From JAAFIW01 sp031414805 (lineage in GTDB: Bacteria > Pseudomonadota > Gammaproteobacteria > Burkholderiales > Burkholderiaceae_C): 64,000 bases of DNA. Shown here one piece after another: positions 33,110-41,471 of the stretch. The notes under the pieces are model-generated. The model had not been told where the DNA came from. It searched no databases and worked only from the letters and a program-made list of their open reading frames with translations. Each line of letters opens with the position of its first letter. Positions within the stretch are counted from its first letter, which is position 1. Both the position numbers and the translations under genes were made by a program. The DNA lies in assembly GCA_031414805.1 (NCBI GenBank), contig JANOQJ010000080.1, forward strand, positions 62,001 through 126,000. The letters run 5' to 3'.

Positions 33110-33303
33110 CTCATGTCCCCCGGTGGCCTGCGGCCACCTCTTCATTGACTTCGCTACGCAAAGCGCCCCGCCAGCCCGATCCGTTGGCGCGCGAAGGATT
33201 TCAAAGCCATCCCGGTGCCAAGGTGTCGGTGAGGCGCGATGGGTGTCCGACGCAGCGAAGTCAAGGAGGAGGGTCGGGCGCAGCCTGGCCCGGGGGACAT
33301 GAG
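33110..33303. repeat. Large imperfect inverted repeat between cysW and cysA
   Basis: CTCATGTCCCCCGG (from 33110) pairs with the CCGGGGGACATGAG block ending at 33303, and TTGACTTCGCT (33145-33155) pairs with AGCGAAGTCAA (33254-33264). The whole 194 nt could fold as one long arm. It interrupts an otherwise overlapping operon, so it may attenuate cysA or act as a boundary. Confidence 0.55.
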
Positions 33304-33362
33304 TGGAGTCGGGTACCCATCGCCCCTGACCAGTGCGTACAAAAACTTGGAATGGAACCGAA

Positions 33363-34472
33363 ATGAGCATCGAAATCCGCAACATCAGCAAGCAATTTGG
33401 CGACTTTCAGGCATTGCGCGATGTGTCGCTGGACATCGCGTCGGGCGAGCTGGTGGCACTGCTGGGGCCGTCGGGCTGCGGCAAGACCAGCTTGCTGCGC
33501 ATCATTGCCGGGCTGGAAACGGCCGACCAGGGCAACATTTACTTCAGTGGCGAAGACACCACCCAAGTAAATGTGCGCGAGCGCCAAGTCGGTTTTGTGT
33601 TCCAGCACTACGCGCTGTTTCGCCACATGACGGTGTTCGAGAACGTGGCTTTCGGCTTGCGGGTCAAACCGCGATCGGTGCGGCCCAGCGACGCGCAGAT
33701 CAAGCAAAAGGTGCACGACCTGCTCAAGCTGGTGCAGCTGGACTGGTTGGCGGACCGCTTTCCAGCCCAGCTGTCGGGCGGCCAGCGCCAGCGCATTGCA
33801 CTGGCCCGCGCGTTGGCGGTAGAGCCCAAGGTGCTACTGCTGGACGAGCCTTTTGGCGCGCTGGATGCCAAGGTGAGAAAAGAACTCAGAAGGTGGCTGC
33901 GCCGCTTGCACGACGAGCTGCACGTCACCAGTATTTTCGTCACCCACGACCAGGACGAAGCGCTGGAAGTGGCCGACCGTGTCGTGCTGATGAACAGCGG
34001 CCAGGTCGAGCAAGTGGGCTCGCCGCAAGAGGTGTGGGACCATCCGGCCAGCCCGTTTGTGTATGGCTTTTTAGGTGATGTGAACATGTTTCACGGCCGC
34101 GCGCACCAGGGCGAAGTACATGTGGATGGCGTGGCGCTAGACGCGCCAGAGCACCACAGTGCCCAGAACGCCAAGGCATCAGCCTATGTGCGACCGTACG
34201 ACCTGGACGTGCAGCGTTATGCGCCTGGCGCCGAAAATGCCCCTGACGCGCAGGGCTGGTTGGTCAAATTGGTGCGGGCCATCGTGGTGGGGCCGGTGGC
34301 GCGGCTGGAACTAATCGCGCTAGATACGGCCTCATCCCCCGACAATGCAGCGGGTCAGCGCATTTTTGAAGCGCAATTGCCGTCGCAGCGCTGGCGTGAC
34401 ATGGGTTTGCAAGCGGGTGACCTGCTGGTTGCCACACCCCGACAAGCCCGCGTTTTTATCGAGGAGTCTTAG
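33363..34472 (+). CDS. cysA: Sulfate/thiosulfate ABC transporter ATP-binding protein
   Basis: A 369-residue ATPase: Walker A GPSGCGKTS, signature LSGGQRQRIALARALAVEP, Walker B VLLLDEPFGALDAKVRKELRRWLR (the last block is typical of CysA), H-loop FVTHDQDEALE, then a C-terminal TOBE-like regulatory region from about residue 240. The start ATG at 33363 follows weak GGAA. It completes the CysPTWA importer. Confidence 0.95.
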   Translation: MSIEIRNISKQFGDFQALRDVSLDIASGELVALLGPSGCGKTSLLRIIAGLETADQGNIYFSGEDTTQVNVRERQVGFVFQHYALFRHMTVFENVAFGLRVKPRSVRPSDAQIKQKVHDLLKLVQLDWLADRFPAQLSGGQRQRIALARALAVEPKVLLLDEPFGALDAKVRKELRRWLRRLHDELHVTSIFVTHDQDEALEVADRVVLMNSGQVEQVGSPQEVWDHPASPFVYGFLGDVNMFHGRAHQGEVHVDGVALDAPEHHSAQNAKASAYVRPYDLDVQRYAPGAENAPDAQGWLVKLVRAIVVGPVARLELIALDTASSPDNAAGQRIFEAQLPSQRWRDMGLQAGDLLVATPRQARVFIEES

Positions 34473-34473
34473 T

Positions 34474-35004
34474 TTGCTCAATTGGATGGATGCACACCCC
34501 CGCCGTGTGTTTGGTTTGATCGCTGCCGCCTGCGTGGCCATGCTCGCCTTTGGTTTGTACCTGCAACACGTCGTGGGACTGGATCCCTGTCCGATGTGTA
34601 TCGTGCAGCGATATGCTCTCATTCTTGTAGCTGCTTCAGCAGTATTGGCATGGGCTACCAGCCTAAAAGGCTTGCAAATGGCTGTTGCGGGTGTGGGTTT
34701 GCTCAGCGCCGGATTTGGTGCCTTTGTGGCAGCGCGCCAGAGCTGGCTGCAGTGGTACCCGCCCGAAATCGCCACCTGTGGGCGCGACTTTTACGGAATG
34801 ATCGAAACGTTTCCGCTCAAGCGAGCCATTCCGATGATTTTCAAAGGCAGTGGCGATTGCACCAAGATTGACTGGACGTTTTTGGGCTTGTCGATTGCCA
34901 ACTGGTCGTTTGTGTGTTTTGTGGGGTTTGCGGTGGTGCTACTGATCTTGCTGGTGCGGCGATTCAAAGTGGCAAACCCACATAGTTTTCAGCCAGCACG
35001 GTAG
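34474..35004 (+). CDS. dsbB: Disulfide bond formation protein B
   Basis: A 176-residue quinone-linked oxidase of DsbA with four membrane helices. The first periplasmic pair is CPMC; the second is the Cys pair in IATCGRD and SGDCTKID. The best start is TTG at 34474, 7 nt after GAGGAG, which overlaps the end of cysA; an ATG at 34486 is too far from it. Residues 48-67, in the second helix, are encoded by a degenerate 63-nt repeat. The 3' end overlaps pobA by 41 nt on the opposite strand. Confidence 0.9.
   Translation: MLNWMDAHPRRVFGLIAAACVAMLAFGLYLQHVVGLDPCPMCIVQRYALILVAASAVLAWATSLKGLQMAVAGVGLLSAGFGAFVAARQSWLQWYPPEIATCGRDFYGMIETFPLKRAIPMIFKGSGDCTKIDWTFLGLSIANWSFVCFVGFAVVLLILLVRRFKVANPHSFQPAR
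34615..34674 (+). repeat. 63-nt dispersed repeat, degenerate copy 6, sense inside dsbB
   Basis: GTAGCTGCTTCAGCAGTATT followed by GGGCTACCAGCCTAAAAGGC aligns with the repeat consensus. The consensus TGA is TCA here, keeping the frame open (LVAASAVLAWATSLKGLQ). It codes for part of a membrane helix, so it is older or more altered than the others. Confidence 0.65.
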
Positions 35005-36139
35005 ACAGGGCCTGCGAGTCCACCAAGTATTCCAGCTCGGCGTCCTGCATCTTTTGGCCAAACGCCCCCGTTTCTGGAAACCGGTGCATCAGCGAGGTCA
35101 ACCACCAGCTGAACCGCTCGGCCTTCCAGATGCGGCGCAAGGCCCGCTGCGAGTAGTCGTTAATGCCCGCCTGCGACTTTTCGCCGTAAAACTCGATGAA
35201 AGCGTCAGACAGATACCTTACATCGCTGGCCGCCAGGTTCAAGCCTTTCGCCCCGGTGGGCGGCACGATGTGCGCCGAATCACCCGCTAGAAATAGACGG
35301 CCAAAGCGCATGGGCTCGGCCACAAAGCTGCGCAGCGGCACAATGCTTTTTTCAATACTGGGGCCAGTGGTGATGCGGCTGGCCAGATCAGGGTCCAGGC
35401 GGCTTTTCAGCTCGTCCCAAAAGCGGGCGTCGCTCCACTGCTCCACCTTGTCGTCAGCCGGGCACTGCACGTAGTAGCGGCTGCGCGTGACGCTGCGCAT
35501 GGAACATAGTGAAAAACCGCGCTCGCTGTTGCCGTAGACGATGGCGTGCGGTGAGACCGGGGGTACATCGACCAGCACGCCCAGCCAGCCAAACGGGTAG
35601 ACCTTCTCGTATTCGGTCATCGCGGATTTCGGCACGCTGGCGCGGCAGATGCCGTGAAAGCCATCGCAACCGGCGATGAAGTCGGCTTGCAGTTCATGCG
35701 TGGTGCCGTTGTGCGTGTAGGAGACGCGCGGCTGCGTGCCGTCGAAGTCGTGGATCTGCACATTGGCAGCCTCGTAAACAGTGGTCAAGCCCAGCTGCGC
35801 CCGTGCGTCCATCAGGTCGTGCGTCACCTCGGTTTGTCCGTAGGCCGTGACCACCTTACCGCCCGTCAGCCCCTGCACATCCACCGCGTGGCGCTGACCT
35901 TTGAACACCAACTCGATGCTGTGGTGCACCGTGCCCTCGCGGTGCAGCCGCTGGCCCACACCCACCGCATTGAGCAGGTCCACCGTGCCTTGCTCCAGAA
36001 TGCCTGCGCGTATACGCCCCAACACATAGGCAGCGCTTTGCCGCTCGAGGATGACGTTGTCAATACCCGCCTGGTGAAGCAAAGCGCCCAGCAGCAGTCC
36101 GGCTGGGCCTGCGCCAACGATGGCAACTTGGGTTTTCAT
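34964..36139 (-). CDS. pobA: 4-hydroxybenzoate 3-monooxygenase
   Basis: A 391-residue flavoprotein hydroxylase making protocatechuate from 4-hydroxybenzoate with NADPH and O2. FAD motifs: VAIVGAGPAGLLLGALLHQAGID, FIAGCDGFHGICR (DG motif) and RLFLAGDSAHIVPPTGAKGLNLAASDV (GD motif). The ATG at 36139 matches the family start; the longer frame is dropped. It is divergent from an IclR-type regulator, the classic pobA/pobR arrangement. Confidence 0.96.
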   Translation of the reverse strand: MKTQVAIVGAGPAGLLLGALLHQAGIDNVILERQSAAYVLGRIRAGILEQGTVDLLNAVGVGQRLHREGTVHHSIELVFKGQRHAVDVQGLTGGKVVTAYGQTEVTHDLMDARAQLGLTTVYEAANVQIHDFDGTQPRVSYTHNGTTHELQADFIAGCDGFHGICRASVPKSAMTEYEKVYPFGWLGVLVDVPPVSPHAIVYGNSERGFSLCSMRSVTRSRYYVQCPADDKVEQWSDARFWDELKSRLDPDLASRITTGPSIEKSIVPLRSFVAEPMRFGRLFLAGDSAHIVPPTGAKGLNLAASDVRYLSDAFIEFYGEKSQAGINDYSQRALRRIWKAERFSWWLTSLMHRFPETGAFGQKMQDAELEYLVDSQALSTVLAENYVGLPL

Positions 36140-36219
36140 GGTGTTTCTCGGGTTCTTGGTGCGGTTGCCAACCAGCCTAAGCCGATACACGGCCCCCTAC
36201 AGGTTCATCGTCGTGCATT

Positions 36220-36256
36220 TGCGCGATGATCGCCATCTTTGTGCGATCACCGCGCA
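36220..36256. promoter_or_regulatory. Inverted repeat, probable operator of pobA and its regulator
   Basis: TGCGCGATGATCGC (36220-36233) and GCGATCACCGCGCA (36243-36256) are inverted 14-mers with one mismatch and a 9-nt spacer, in the 135-nt gap between the divergent starts. IclR-type PobR/PcaU regulators bind such sites. Confidence 0.6.
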
Positions 36257-36274
36257 GTGACTGGACGCATCGAC

Positions 36275-37063
36275 ATGCCTATCGCCCCCACCGACTTCAT
36301 CGCAGGCATGGCCAAAGGCCTGGCCGTGCTGGAGAGCTTCGACACCGAGCGCCAGCGGCTGAACGCCACCCTGGCCGCTCAACGCGCAGGCATTACCCGC
36401 GCCGCCGCACGCCGTCACTTGCTGACTCTGGCGCACCTGGGCTATCTGGAAACCGACGGCAGCTACTTCTGGCTCAGCCCCAAGGTGCTGCGCTTTTCAG
36501 GCAGCTACCTGGCCTCCAGCCGCCTGCCGCGTGTGCTGCAACCGAGCTTGAACCGGCTGGCCCTGCTGTCGGGCGATGCTGCCTCAGGGGTGGTGCTGGA
36601 TGGCAGCGAGGTGGTGATCATTGCGCGCGGTGCTCAAAGCATGGCTTCCGCACAAACGCCATTACTTGCCTATGGCCTACACCTGGGTGCCCGCCTGCCT
36701 GCCCACGCCACGTCCACCGGTCAGGTGCTGCTGGCGGCCCAAACCAAAACCCAGTTCAACACCTGGCTGAAGACCCACGCACCCCAGAAAAGCTTGCCGC
36801 GTTTAACCGCGCACACCGAAACCGATATGAAGCAGTTTCGCGCGTTGATTGACCAGACACGCATGGCCGACCACGCCCTGGCGGTGCAAACGCACGAGCT
36901 GGGCGTTCAGGCGCTGGCGGTGCCCGTGCACAACCTGCAAGGTCAGGTGGTGGCCGCTATCAACCTGGTGTGTTCACCGCTGCGGCGCGACGCGCAGGCG
37001 ATGCGTCGTGAGTTGCTGCCCTTGTTGGAAGATGCCGCGCGGGAATTGCGTGTGCTCGCCTGA
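36275..37063 (+). CDS. pobR: IclR-family regulator, PobR/PcaU-like
   Basis: A 262-residue regulator. Residues 8-60 are the winged HTH (DFIAGMAKGLAVLESFDTE ... TRAAARRHLLTLAHLGYL); the rest is the IclR effector domain (LPAHATSTGQVLLA, QTHELGVQALAVPVHN). It most likely activates pobA in response to 4-hydroxybenzoate or protocatechuate; assignment is from sequence type and divergent position. The ATG at 36275 fits the family; a TTG at 36239 would overlap the operator. Confidence 0.85.
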   Translation: MPIAPTDFIAGMAKGLAVLESFDTERQRLNATLAAQRAGITRAAARRHLLTLAHLGYLETDGSYFWLSPKVLRFSGSYLASSRLPRVLQPSLNRLALLSGDAASGVVLDGSEVVIIARGAQSMASAQTPLLAYGLHLGARLPAHATSTGQVLLAAQTKTQFNTWLKTHAPQKSLPRLTAHTETDMKQFRALIDQTRMADHALAVQTHELGVQALAVPVHNLQGQVVAAINLVCSPLRRDAQAMRRELLPLLEDAARELRVLA

Positions 37064-37154
37064 AGGGTTAGACCCATTGGGCTAAACCATGACTTGTTTG
37101 TGCAATTGGCAACCGTTAGTATCAAAAACATCTGATGCGAAGAAAGTCCACAAG

Positions 37155-37796
37155 ATGCTGCCCCAGCCCAAATCCGAAAAATTATTGAGCCAACCCCGTC
37201 GTACCTTTGCCCAACACGTGTTGGCGTTCGCAGCGGTGGCGGGCTCTTCAAGCGCGTGGTCGCAATCCGATGCGCCGCGCCGCGCCAGCCGGGCGATGCC
37301 GGTCGAGTTGGCTGCCTTTGCGAACGCTGCCACGCCTTGGCAATTGCTGGGCAATGGCGCTTTGCGTTTTTTCGGCTTCAAGGCCTATGACGCGTTTTTG
37401 TGGGTGGTCGGCAGCACACCAAATCCGTTGATCAACAAAGCCTTGTTTGCGCTGGAGATTGAGTACAACACAGCGGTTACCGGGGAAGAAATCGTCAACG
37501 TGTCTCTGGTGGAAATGGCCCGCCTGCGCCGCCTGACACAGGAGCAGATCAAGACCTGGGGCGACCAGATGCAGAAGACGTTTCCGTCGGTCAAGTCGGG
37601 CGACAAGCTGGTGGGCGTTTACGTGCCGAAAAGTGGCACCCGCTTCTTTTTCAACGGTCGCCTGGCAGCCGAGATCAACGACCCGGCTTTTGGCGACGCG
37701 TTCTTTGCCATCTGGCTGGATGAGGGCACCAAACGCCCCGATTTGCGGCGCGCCCTATTGGGTTTGCCGCCAGCGACTGCGCCGCTGAACAACTAG
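37155..37796 (+). CDS. Chalcone isomerase-like secreted protein
   Basis: A 213-residue protein of the bacterial chalcone-isomerase-like family: WQLLGNGALRFFGFKAYDAFLWV, LFALEIEYNTAVTGEEIVNVSLVEMARLR and FFNGRLAAEINDPAFGDAFFAIWLDEGTKRPDLRRALLG. Family members bind fatty-acid-like ligands; no enzyme activity is established in bacteria. The N-terminus SQPRRTFAQHVLAFAAVAG looks like a signal with a twin Arg, so export is likely. The start is ATG at 37155; an upstream ATG at 37089 is possible. Confidence 0.8.
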   Translation: MLPQPKSEKLLSQPRRTFAQHVLAFAAVAGSSSAWSQSDAPRRASRAMPVELAAFANAATPWQLLGNGALRFFGFKAYDAFLWVVGSTPNPLINKALFALEIEYNTAVTGEEIVNVSLVEMARLRRLTQEQIKTWGDQMQKTFPSVKSGDKLVGVYVPKSGTRFFFNGRLAAEINDPAFGDAFFAIWLDEGTKRPDLRRALLGLPPATAPLNN

Positions 37797-37866
37797 ATAC
37801 GGCCCCATGAAATATTAATCAGCCACCTCAGCCCGAACGGAAATTTAGTGCTTTTCGGGCCGTATC
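37796..37866. repeat. Palindromic intergenic repeat (GGCCCGAAGAAGTAT family), short copy
   Basis: The ends GATACGGCCC (37796-37805) and GGGCCGTATC (37857-37866) pair perfectly. Internal CCTCAGCCCGAACGGAAATT is identical to part of the element at 26650-26765. It starts just inside the end of the chalcone-isomerase-like gene (stop at 37794-37796) and may serve as terminator. Confidence 0.7.
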
Positions 37867-37881
37867 AATAGGACGTGCTGC

Positions 37882-38352
37882 TTACTTGGCCGCTGCCAAC
37901 TCTTCTGGCTTCTTGCCCACGACTGGCGCGCCTTCCTTCTCGTCGCGGCGATCAAACACCAGGGTTTCGCCAAAAATCATCTGAATCCAGTTGGGGTAGG
38001 TGTAGGCCGTGCCCTTGTTGTGGTCAATGATGGCGCCAATACCGCCGCCAATCAGTATGTTGCCGGCCAGCCCCGCATTGGCGCGGGAAATGGCTCGACC
38101 TTTGGCGTCGGGCTGGCCGCTCTGGCTACAGGTGATGTCCAGGTCTTTGTTGGAGCGGCGGGCTGGGGTGTTGTCGCCCGACTTCGCGTTGAACGAGCCA
38201 TAGTCGTTGCTCATCTTGCAATCAGCGCCGGTGATGAAAGTACCTGCGGCGGTTTTGGTTTCGATTTTGATGGGGTGGGTGGTCTCATTCATGATGGACG
38301 CACAACCGGTCAAGGCAATGGCGGCAATAACTAGCGCGGAATTTTTCAACAT
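37882..38352 (-). CDS. Hypothetical lipoprotein
   Basis: A 156-residue protein with a lipoprotein signal: ALVIAAIALTGC, lipid-modified Cys17. Cys45 and Cys75 could form a disulfide. SNDYGSFNAKSGDNTPARRSNKDLDITC and a Gly-rich GLAGNILIGGGIGAIIDH segment (possibly membrane-inserting) recall small outer-membrane lipoproteins of proteobacteria. Function unknown. Convergent with the chalcone-isomerase-like gene. Confidence 0.75.
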   Translation of the reverse strand: MLKNSALVIAAIALTGCASIMNETTHPIKIETKTAAGTFITGADCKMSNDYGSFNAKSGDNTPARRSNKDLDITCSQSGQPDAKGRAISRANAGLAGNILIGGGIGAIIDHNKGTAYTYPNWIQMIFGETLVFDRRDEKEGAPVVGKKPEELAAAK

Positions 38353-38506
38353 GGCAAGCTTTCTTGTGGTTTTGCTTTCCGTCCCCCCGAGGAACTTCTA
38401 GGCGGGCGTATTGTAACGTCGTGTAATGACGTGTTAATAAGTGCACACCCGGGAAATGGGCCAAGCCACAAGAAATACGCCTGCTGACGCAGGCCATCAG
38501 CACTGC

Positions 38507-38956
38507 TTAACGCGCTACGGCCGCTTCCACCAATCCGGCCAAGCCCTTGGCCACCGCACCCACCGCCGGGCAATCGGGCACGCCATGGCGGCGCGCGAGG
38601 ACTGCCGGGTCGTTGTAGCCGAGCCAGACCTGGCCCTTGTCGTCTTCCCAGGCCAGCGCTTTTTGCGGCAGGTCAATACCCATGGATTGCGCGCATTCCA
38701 TCAGCGGCGTGCCGCCTTGTGGATTGCCAAAAATCAGCACCTCTGTGGGCCGCAAAGTCTTGCCCACTTTGGCAGCGCCTGCTGCATGGTCTACGCGGGC
38801 AAACAGGGCGAGGCCGCGTTGTTTGATCAACTCTTCCAGCTTGTTGGAGGTGTCTTTCACCGACAGGGTGCTTTTGACGGCAATCAAGCCATCGGCTGAC
38901 CAGCTGCTGGTGGCGGCAAGCCCGAGTAGCAGGGCAAGAGAGATTGAACGAATCAT
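38507..38956 (-). CDS. Secreted DUF302 protein
   Basis: A 149-residue protein: signal peptide to about SSWSADG, then a DUF302 domain (VKDTSNKLEELIKQRGLALFARVDHAAGA, LIFGNPQGGTPLMECAQSMGIDLPQKALAWED). The family is periplasmic and of unknown role. The ATG at 38956 starts a proper signal peptide; the longer frame does not. It is separate from the liv operon. Confidence 0.85.
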   Translation of the reverse strand: MIRSISLALLLGLAATSSWSADGLIAVKSTLSVKDTSNKLEELIKQRGLALFARVDHAAGAAKVGKTLRPTEVLIFGNPQGGTPLMECAQSMGIDLPQKALAWEDDKGQVWLGYNDPAVLARRHGVPDCPAVGAVAKGLAGLVEAAVAR

Positions 38957-39022
38957 GGACGGCTCCGGTTGGGTTGGGAACCCATTGTGAACTGCATGCA
39001 AGCGCACAACTACGAAGCGCAA

Positions 39023-39733
39023 TCAAACTCCCAGGTGCTGCGCCAACACCTCCGGCTGCGCCTGCAGCGCATCCGAACTACCCTCGAACACCACCTGGCC
39101 TTTGACCAAAATCACGTTGCGGTCGGTGATTTGGGTGACGTGTTTCCAGTTTTTGTCGACGATCACGCTGCTGATCCCGGTGTCGCGAATCAGGCCGCAA
39201 ATTCGCCAGATTTCGCGGGCGATCAGCGGGGCCAAGCCTTCCGTGGCTTCGTCCAGGATGAGCAGGTCGGGGTTGGTCATCAGCGCCCGGCCAATCGTGA
39301 GCATTTGCTGCTCGCCGCCACTCAATTGCTGACCGCCGTGGTTCAGGCGTTCTTTCAGGCGAGGGAAGGTGTCCAGCACGCGCTCGTAGGTCCAGTCGCG
39401 TTTTCCGCTCGTGCTGGCGCGTGCGGCCATCTTCAGGTTTTCCACCACGCTGAGGTTCCCGAAAATGCCACGGCCTTCGGGTACGTAGGCAATGCCAAGC
39501 TGGGCGATTTCGTAGGGCGCGCGGCCGGTCATGTCACGGCCCATCACCTGCACGGTGCCAGTGCTGGGTTTGACCAATCCCATGATGCTTTTGAGCAGGG
39601 TGCTTTTGCCCATGCCATTGCGGCCCATCAGGCCCACGGTTTCGCCGCGCGCCACATGAAAATTCACGTCACGCAAGATGTGGCTGGCGGCGTAGTGGGT
39701 GTTGAGGTTTTGCGTTTCGATCAAGTGGGTCAA
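39023..39733 (-). CDS. livF: Branched-chain/aromatic acid ABC transporter ATPase LivF-type
   Basis: A 236-residue ATPase: GRNGMGKSTLLKS (Walker A), LSGGEQQMLTIGRALM (signature), LLILDEATEGLAP (Walker B). It powers import together with LivG, LivM and LivH. In this cluster with benzoate-CoA ligase and box genes the substrate is more likely benzoate or a related aromatic acid than leucine; that is inference from context. Its start overlaps the livG stop. Confidence 0.92.
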   Translation of the reverse strand: MTHLIETQNLNTHYAASHILRDVNFHVARGETVGLMGRNGMGKSTLLKSIMGLVKPSTGTVQVMGRDMTGRAPYEIAQLGIAYVPEGRGIFGNLSVVENLKMAARASTSGKRDWTYERVLDTFPRLKERLNHGGQQLSGGEQQMLTIGRALMTNPDLLILDEATEGLAPLIAREIWRICGLIRDTGISSVIVDKNWKHVTQITDRNVILVKGQVVFEGSSDALQAQPEVLAQHLGV

Positions 39734-40491
39734 TGTTCTTCCCCGAGGTAAGCCGCCTGCACGCCCGCATCGGCGCGCACGTCAGCTGGCGTGCCGCTTG
39801 CGATCACCTGGCCGTTGACCATCACGGTGAGCTGGTCGGCCAGGGCGAAGACGGCGTCCATGTCGTGCTCGACCAGCAGGATGGCGTGCTCGGCCTTGAT
39901 TTTGAGAAGTAATTCGACCATTCGCTGCGCCTCGGCCACGCCCATGCCGGCCAGCGGTTCGTCCAGCAGCAGCACCTGGGGCTGGGTGGCCAGTGTCATG
40001 GCGATTTCGAGCTGGCGCTGCTCGCCGTGGCTGATGGTACCTGCGATGGCGTTCACGCGATCTTTTAAGCCAGAAAGCTCAATAGCCCTTGTAGATATTG
40101 CTCGGGCAGCTTCACTATTGATAGCGTTTTTGAGAATTTTGAAGGCTTCAGGTGTGCGCGACTGGGCGGCCAGGCGCACGTTTTCCTGCACCGTGAAGGG
40201 CAGAAAGATATTGGTTTTCTGGTAGCTGCGGCCCAGGCCCTGGCGCGAGATTTTTTCGGGGCTCCAGCCGGTGGTGTTTGTGCCATTCAACATCACAGTG
40301 CCCGACGTGGGCGGCAAGTCGCCTGACAGCAAATTGGTTAGCGTCGATTTGCCCGCGCCGTTGGGGCCAATGACAGCGTGAATACGGCCTTTGTGCAAGT
40401 CCAGCGACACGTCGTTGACCGCCGCCAAGCCGCCAAAGCGCTTGACCAGTTTCGTGGCCTGAAGGATCGGCGTGTTCACCTTTTCATCCAT
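39730..40491 (-). CDS. livG: Branched-chain/aromatic acid ABC transporter ATPase LivG-type
   Basis: A 253-residue ATPase: GPNGAGKSTLTNLLSG (Walker A), the signature region ISHGEQRQLEIAMTLA and Walker B VLLLDEPLAGMG, with the C-terminal LivG tail VQAAYLGEEH. Residues 123-143 (NSEAARAISTRAIELSGLK) come from a sense-oriented 63-nt repeat, in the variable helical region between Q-loop and signature. The start at 40491 overlaps livM by 16 nt. Confidence 0.92.
   Translation of the reverse strand: MDEKVNTPILQATKLVKRFGGLAAVNDVSLDLHKGRIHAVIGPNGAGKSTLTNLLSGDLPPTSGTVMLNGTNTTGWSPEKISRQGLGRSYQKTNIFLPFTVQENVRLAAQSRTPEAFKILKNAINSEAARAISTRAIELSGLKDRVNAIAGTISHGEQRQLEIAMTLATQPQVLLLDEPLAGMGVAEAQRMVELLLKIKAEHAILLVEHDMDAVFALADQLTVMVNGQVIASGTPADVRADAGVQAAYLGEEH
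40063..40125 (-). repeat. 63-nt dispersed repeat, copy 7, sense inside livG
   Basis: On the coding strand: GCTATCAATAGTGAAGCTGC, then CCGAGCAATATCTACAAGGG, ending GGCTTAAAA. The consensus TGA is CGA. It encodes AARAISTRAI in the same frame as the boxC and aroA copies. Confidence 0.9.
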
Positions 40492-41471
40492 TTTTGTATC
40501 AGCCCGAGCAAACCGCGCGGCGCAAAAACCACCAGCAGCACAATGAAAATGCCCATCCACAGCTGCCAGTGCTTGCCCAGTTTGATGGCGCCGACGGTGG
40601 GTAAATCCTTGAACACATGCAGCAAATACTCAAACGCAAAGGCGCCCACAATCGCGCCCGCAAAATTGCCCATACCGCCCAGAATCACCATCATGATGGC
40701 GTGCGCGCTCATGTGAAAACCCATCAGCTCGGGGTTGATGTAGCCGGTTTGCACGCCCCACAAATAGCCCGCCAGCCCGGCCAGTGCACCTGCCAGGGTG
40801 AAGGCGGCCAGCTTGTAGCCAAAAGTGCCAAAACCCATGGCCCGCATGCGGTGCTCGTTCACCCGAATGCCCGCAAGCGCCCGGCCAAACGGGCTGAACA
40901 GCACGCGTCGCAAAAACAGGTAGACACCCACCAGACAAACCAGGGTGAAGTAATAAAACGTGAGCTTGTGGTCCAGGTCAAACGGCTTGAAGCCCAGCAC
41001 AGTGGCATCGGGCTTGAAATTCACATACAGGCCATCAGAGCCGCCCAGGGCCTTGTTGTCAAAGAACAAATAAAACACCATTTGCGCAAACGCCATGGTG
41101 ACCATGATGAAGTAGATGCCGTGCGTGCGAACCACAAAAAAGCCAATCACCAGCGCGGCGGCGGCAGACCCCAGCACCGCCAGCGGCAGGCTGAGCCACA
41201 GGCTGGCGGGTTCATTGGCCGGGGTGAGAAACGCCAGCGCATAACCGGCCAGGCCGAAGAACGCGGCATGGCCCAAGGACACCAGGCCGGTAACGCCTTG
41301 CAGCAAGTCCAGGCTCATCGCAAAAATGGCCAAAATCATCATGCGGGCAACCATCTGTGCGTAGAACTCGCTGCCGACGTACGGGAAGGCGAGTAGGGCA
41401 ACCAGTCCTAGGACTAGCGCTATTTGCAAGCTGCGCGGCAGGGTTTCGAGATTGGCTTGCGGTGCGCTCAT
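40476..41471 (-). CDS. livM: Branched-chain/aromatic acid ABC transporter permease LivM-type
   Basis: A 331-residue inner-membrane permease with about nine helices; SLDLLQGVTGLVSLGHAAFFGLAGY and AGIRVNEHRMRAMGF (the loop contacting the ATPase) plus VILGGMGNFAGAIVGA are family motifs. It ends overlapping livG and begins 4 nt within livH. Confidence 0.93.
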   Translation of the reverse strand: MSAPQANLETLPRSLQIALVLGLVALLAFPYVGSEFYAQMVARMMILAIFAMSLDLLQGVTGLVSLGHAAFFGLAGYALAFLTPANEPASLWLSLPLAVLGSAAAALVIGFFVVRTHGIYFIMVTMAFAQMVFYLFFDNKALGGSDGLYVNFKPDATVLGFKPFDLDHKLTFYYFTLVCLVGVYLFLRRVLFSPFGRALAGIRVNEHRMRAMGFGTFGYKLAAFTLAGALAGLAGYLWGVQTGYINPELMGFHMSAHAIMMVILGGMGNFAGAIVGAFAFEYLLHVFKDLPTVGAIKLGKHWQLWMGIFIVLLVVFAPRGLLGLIQKWMKR

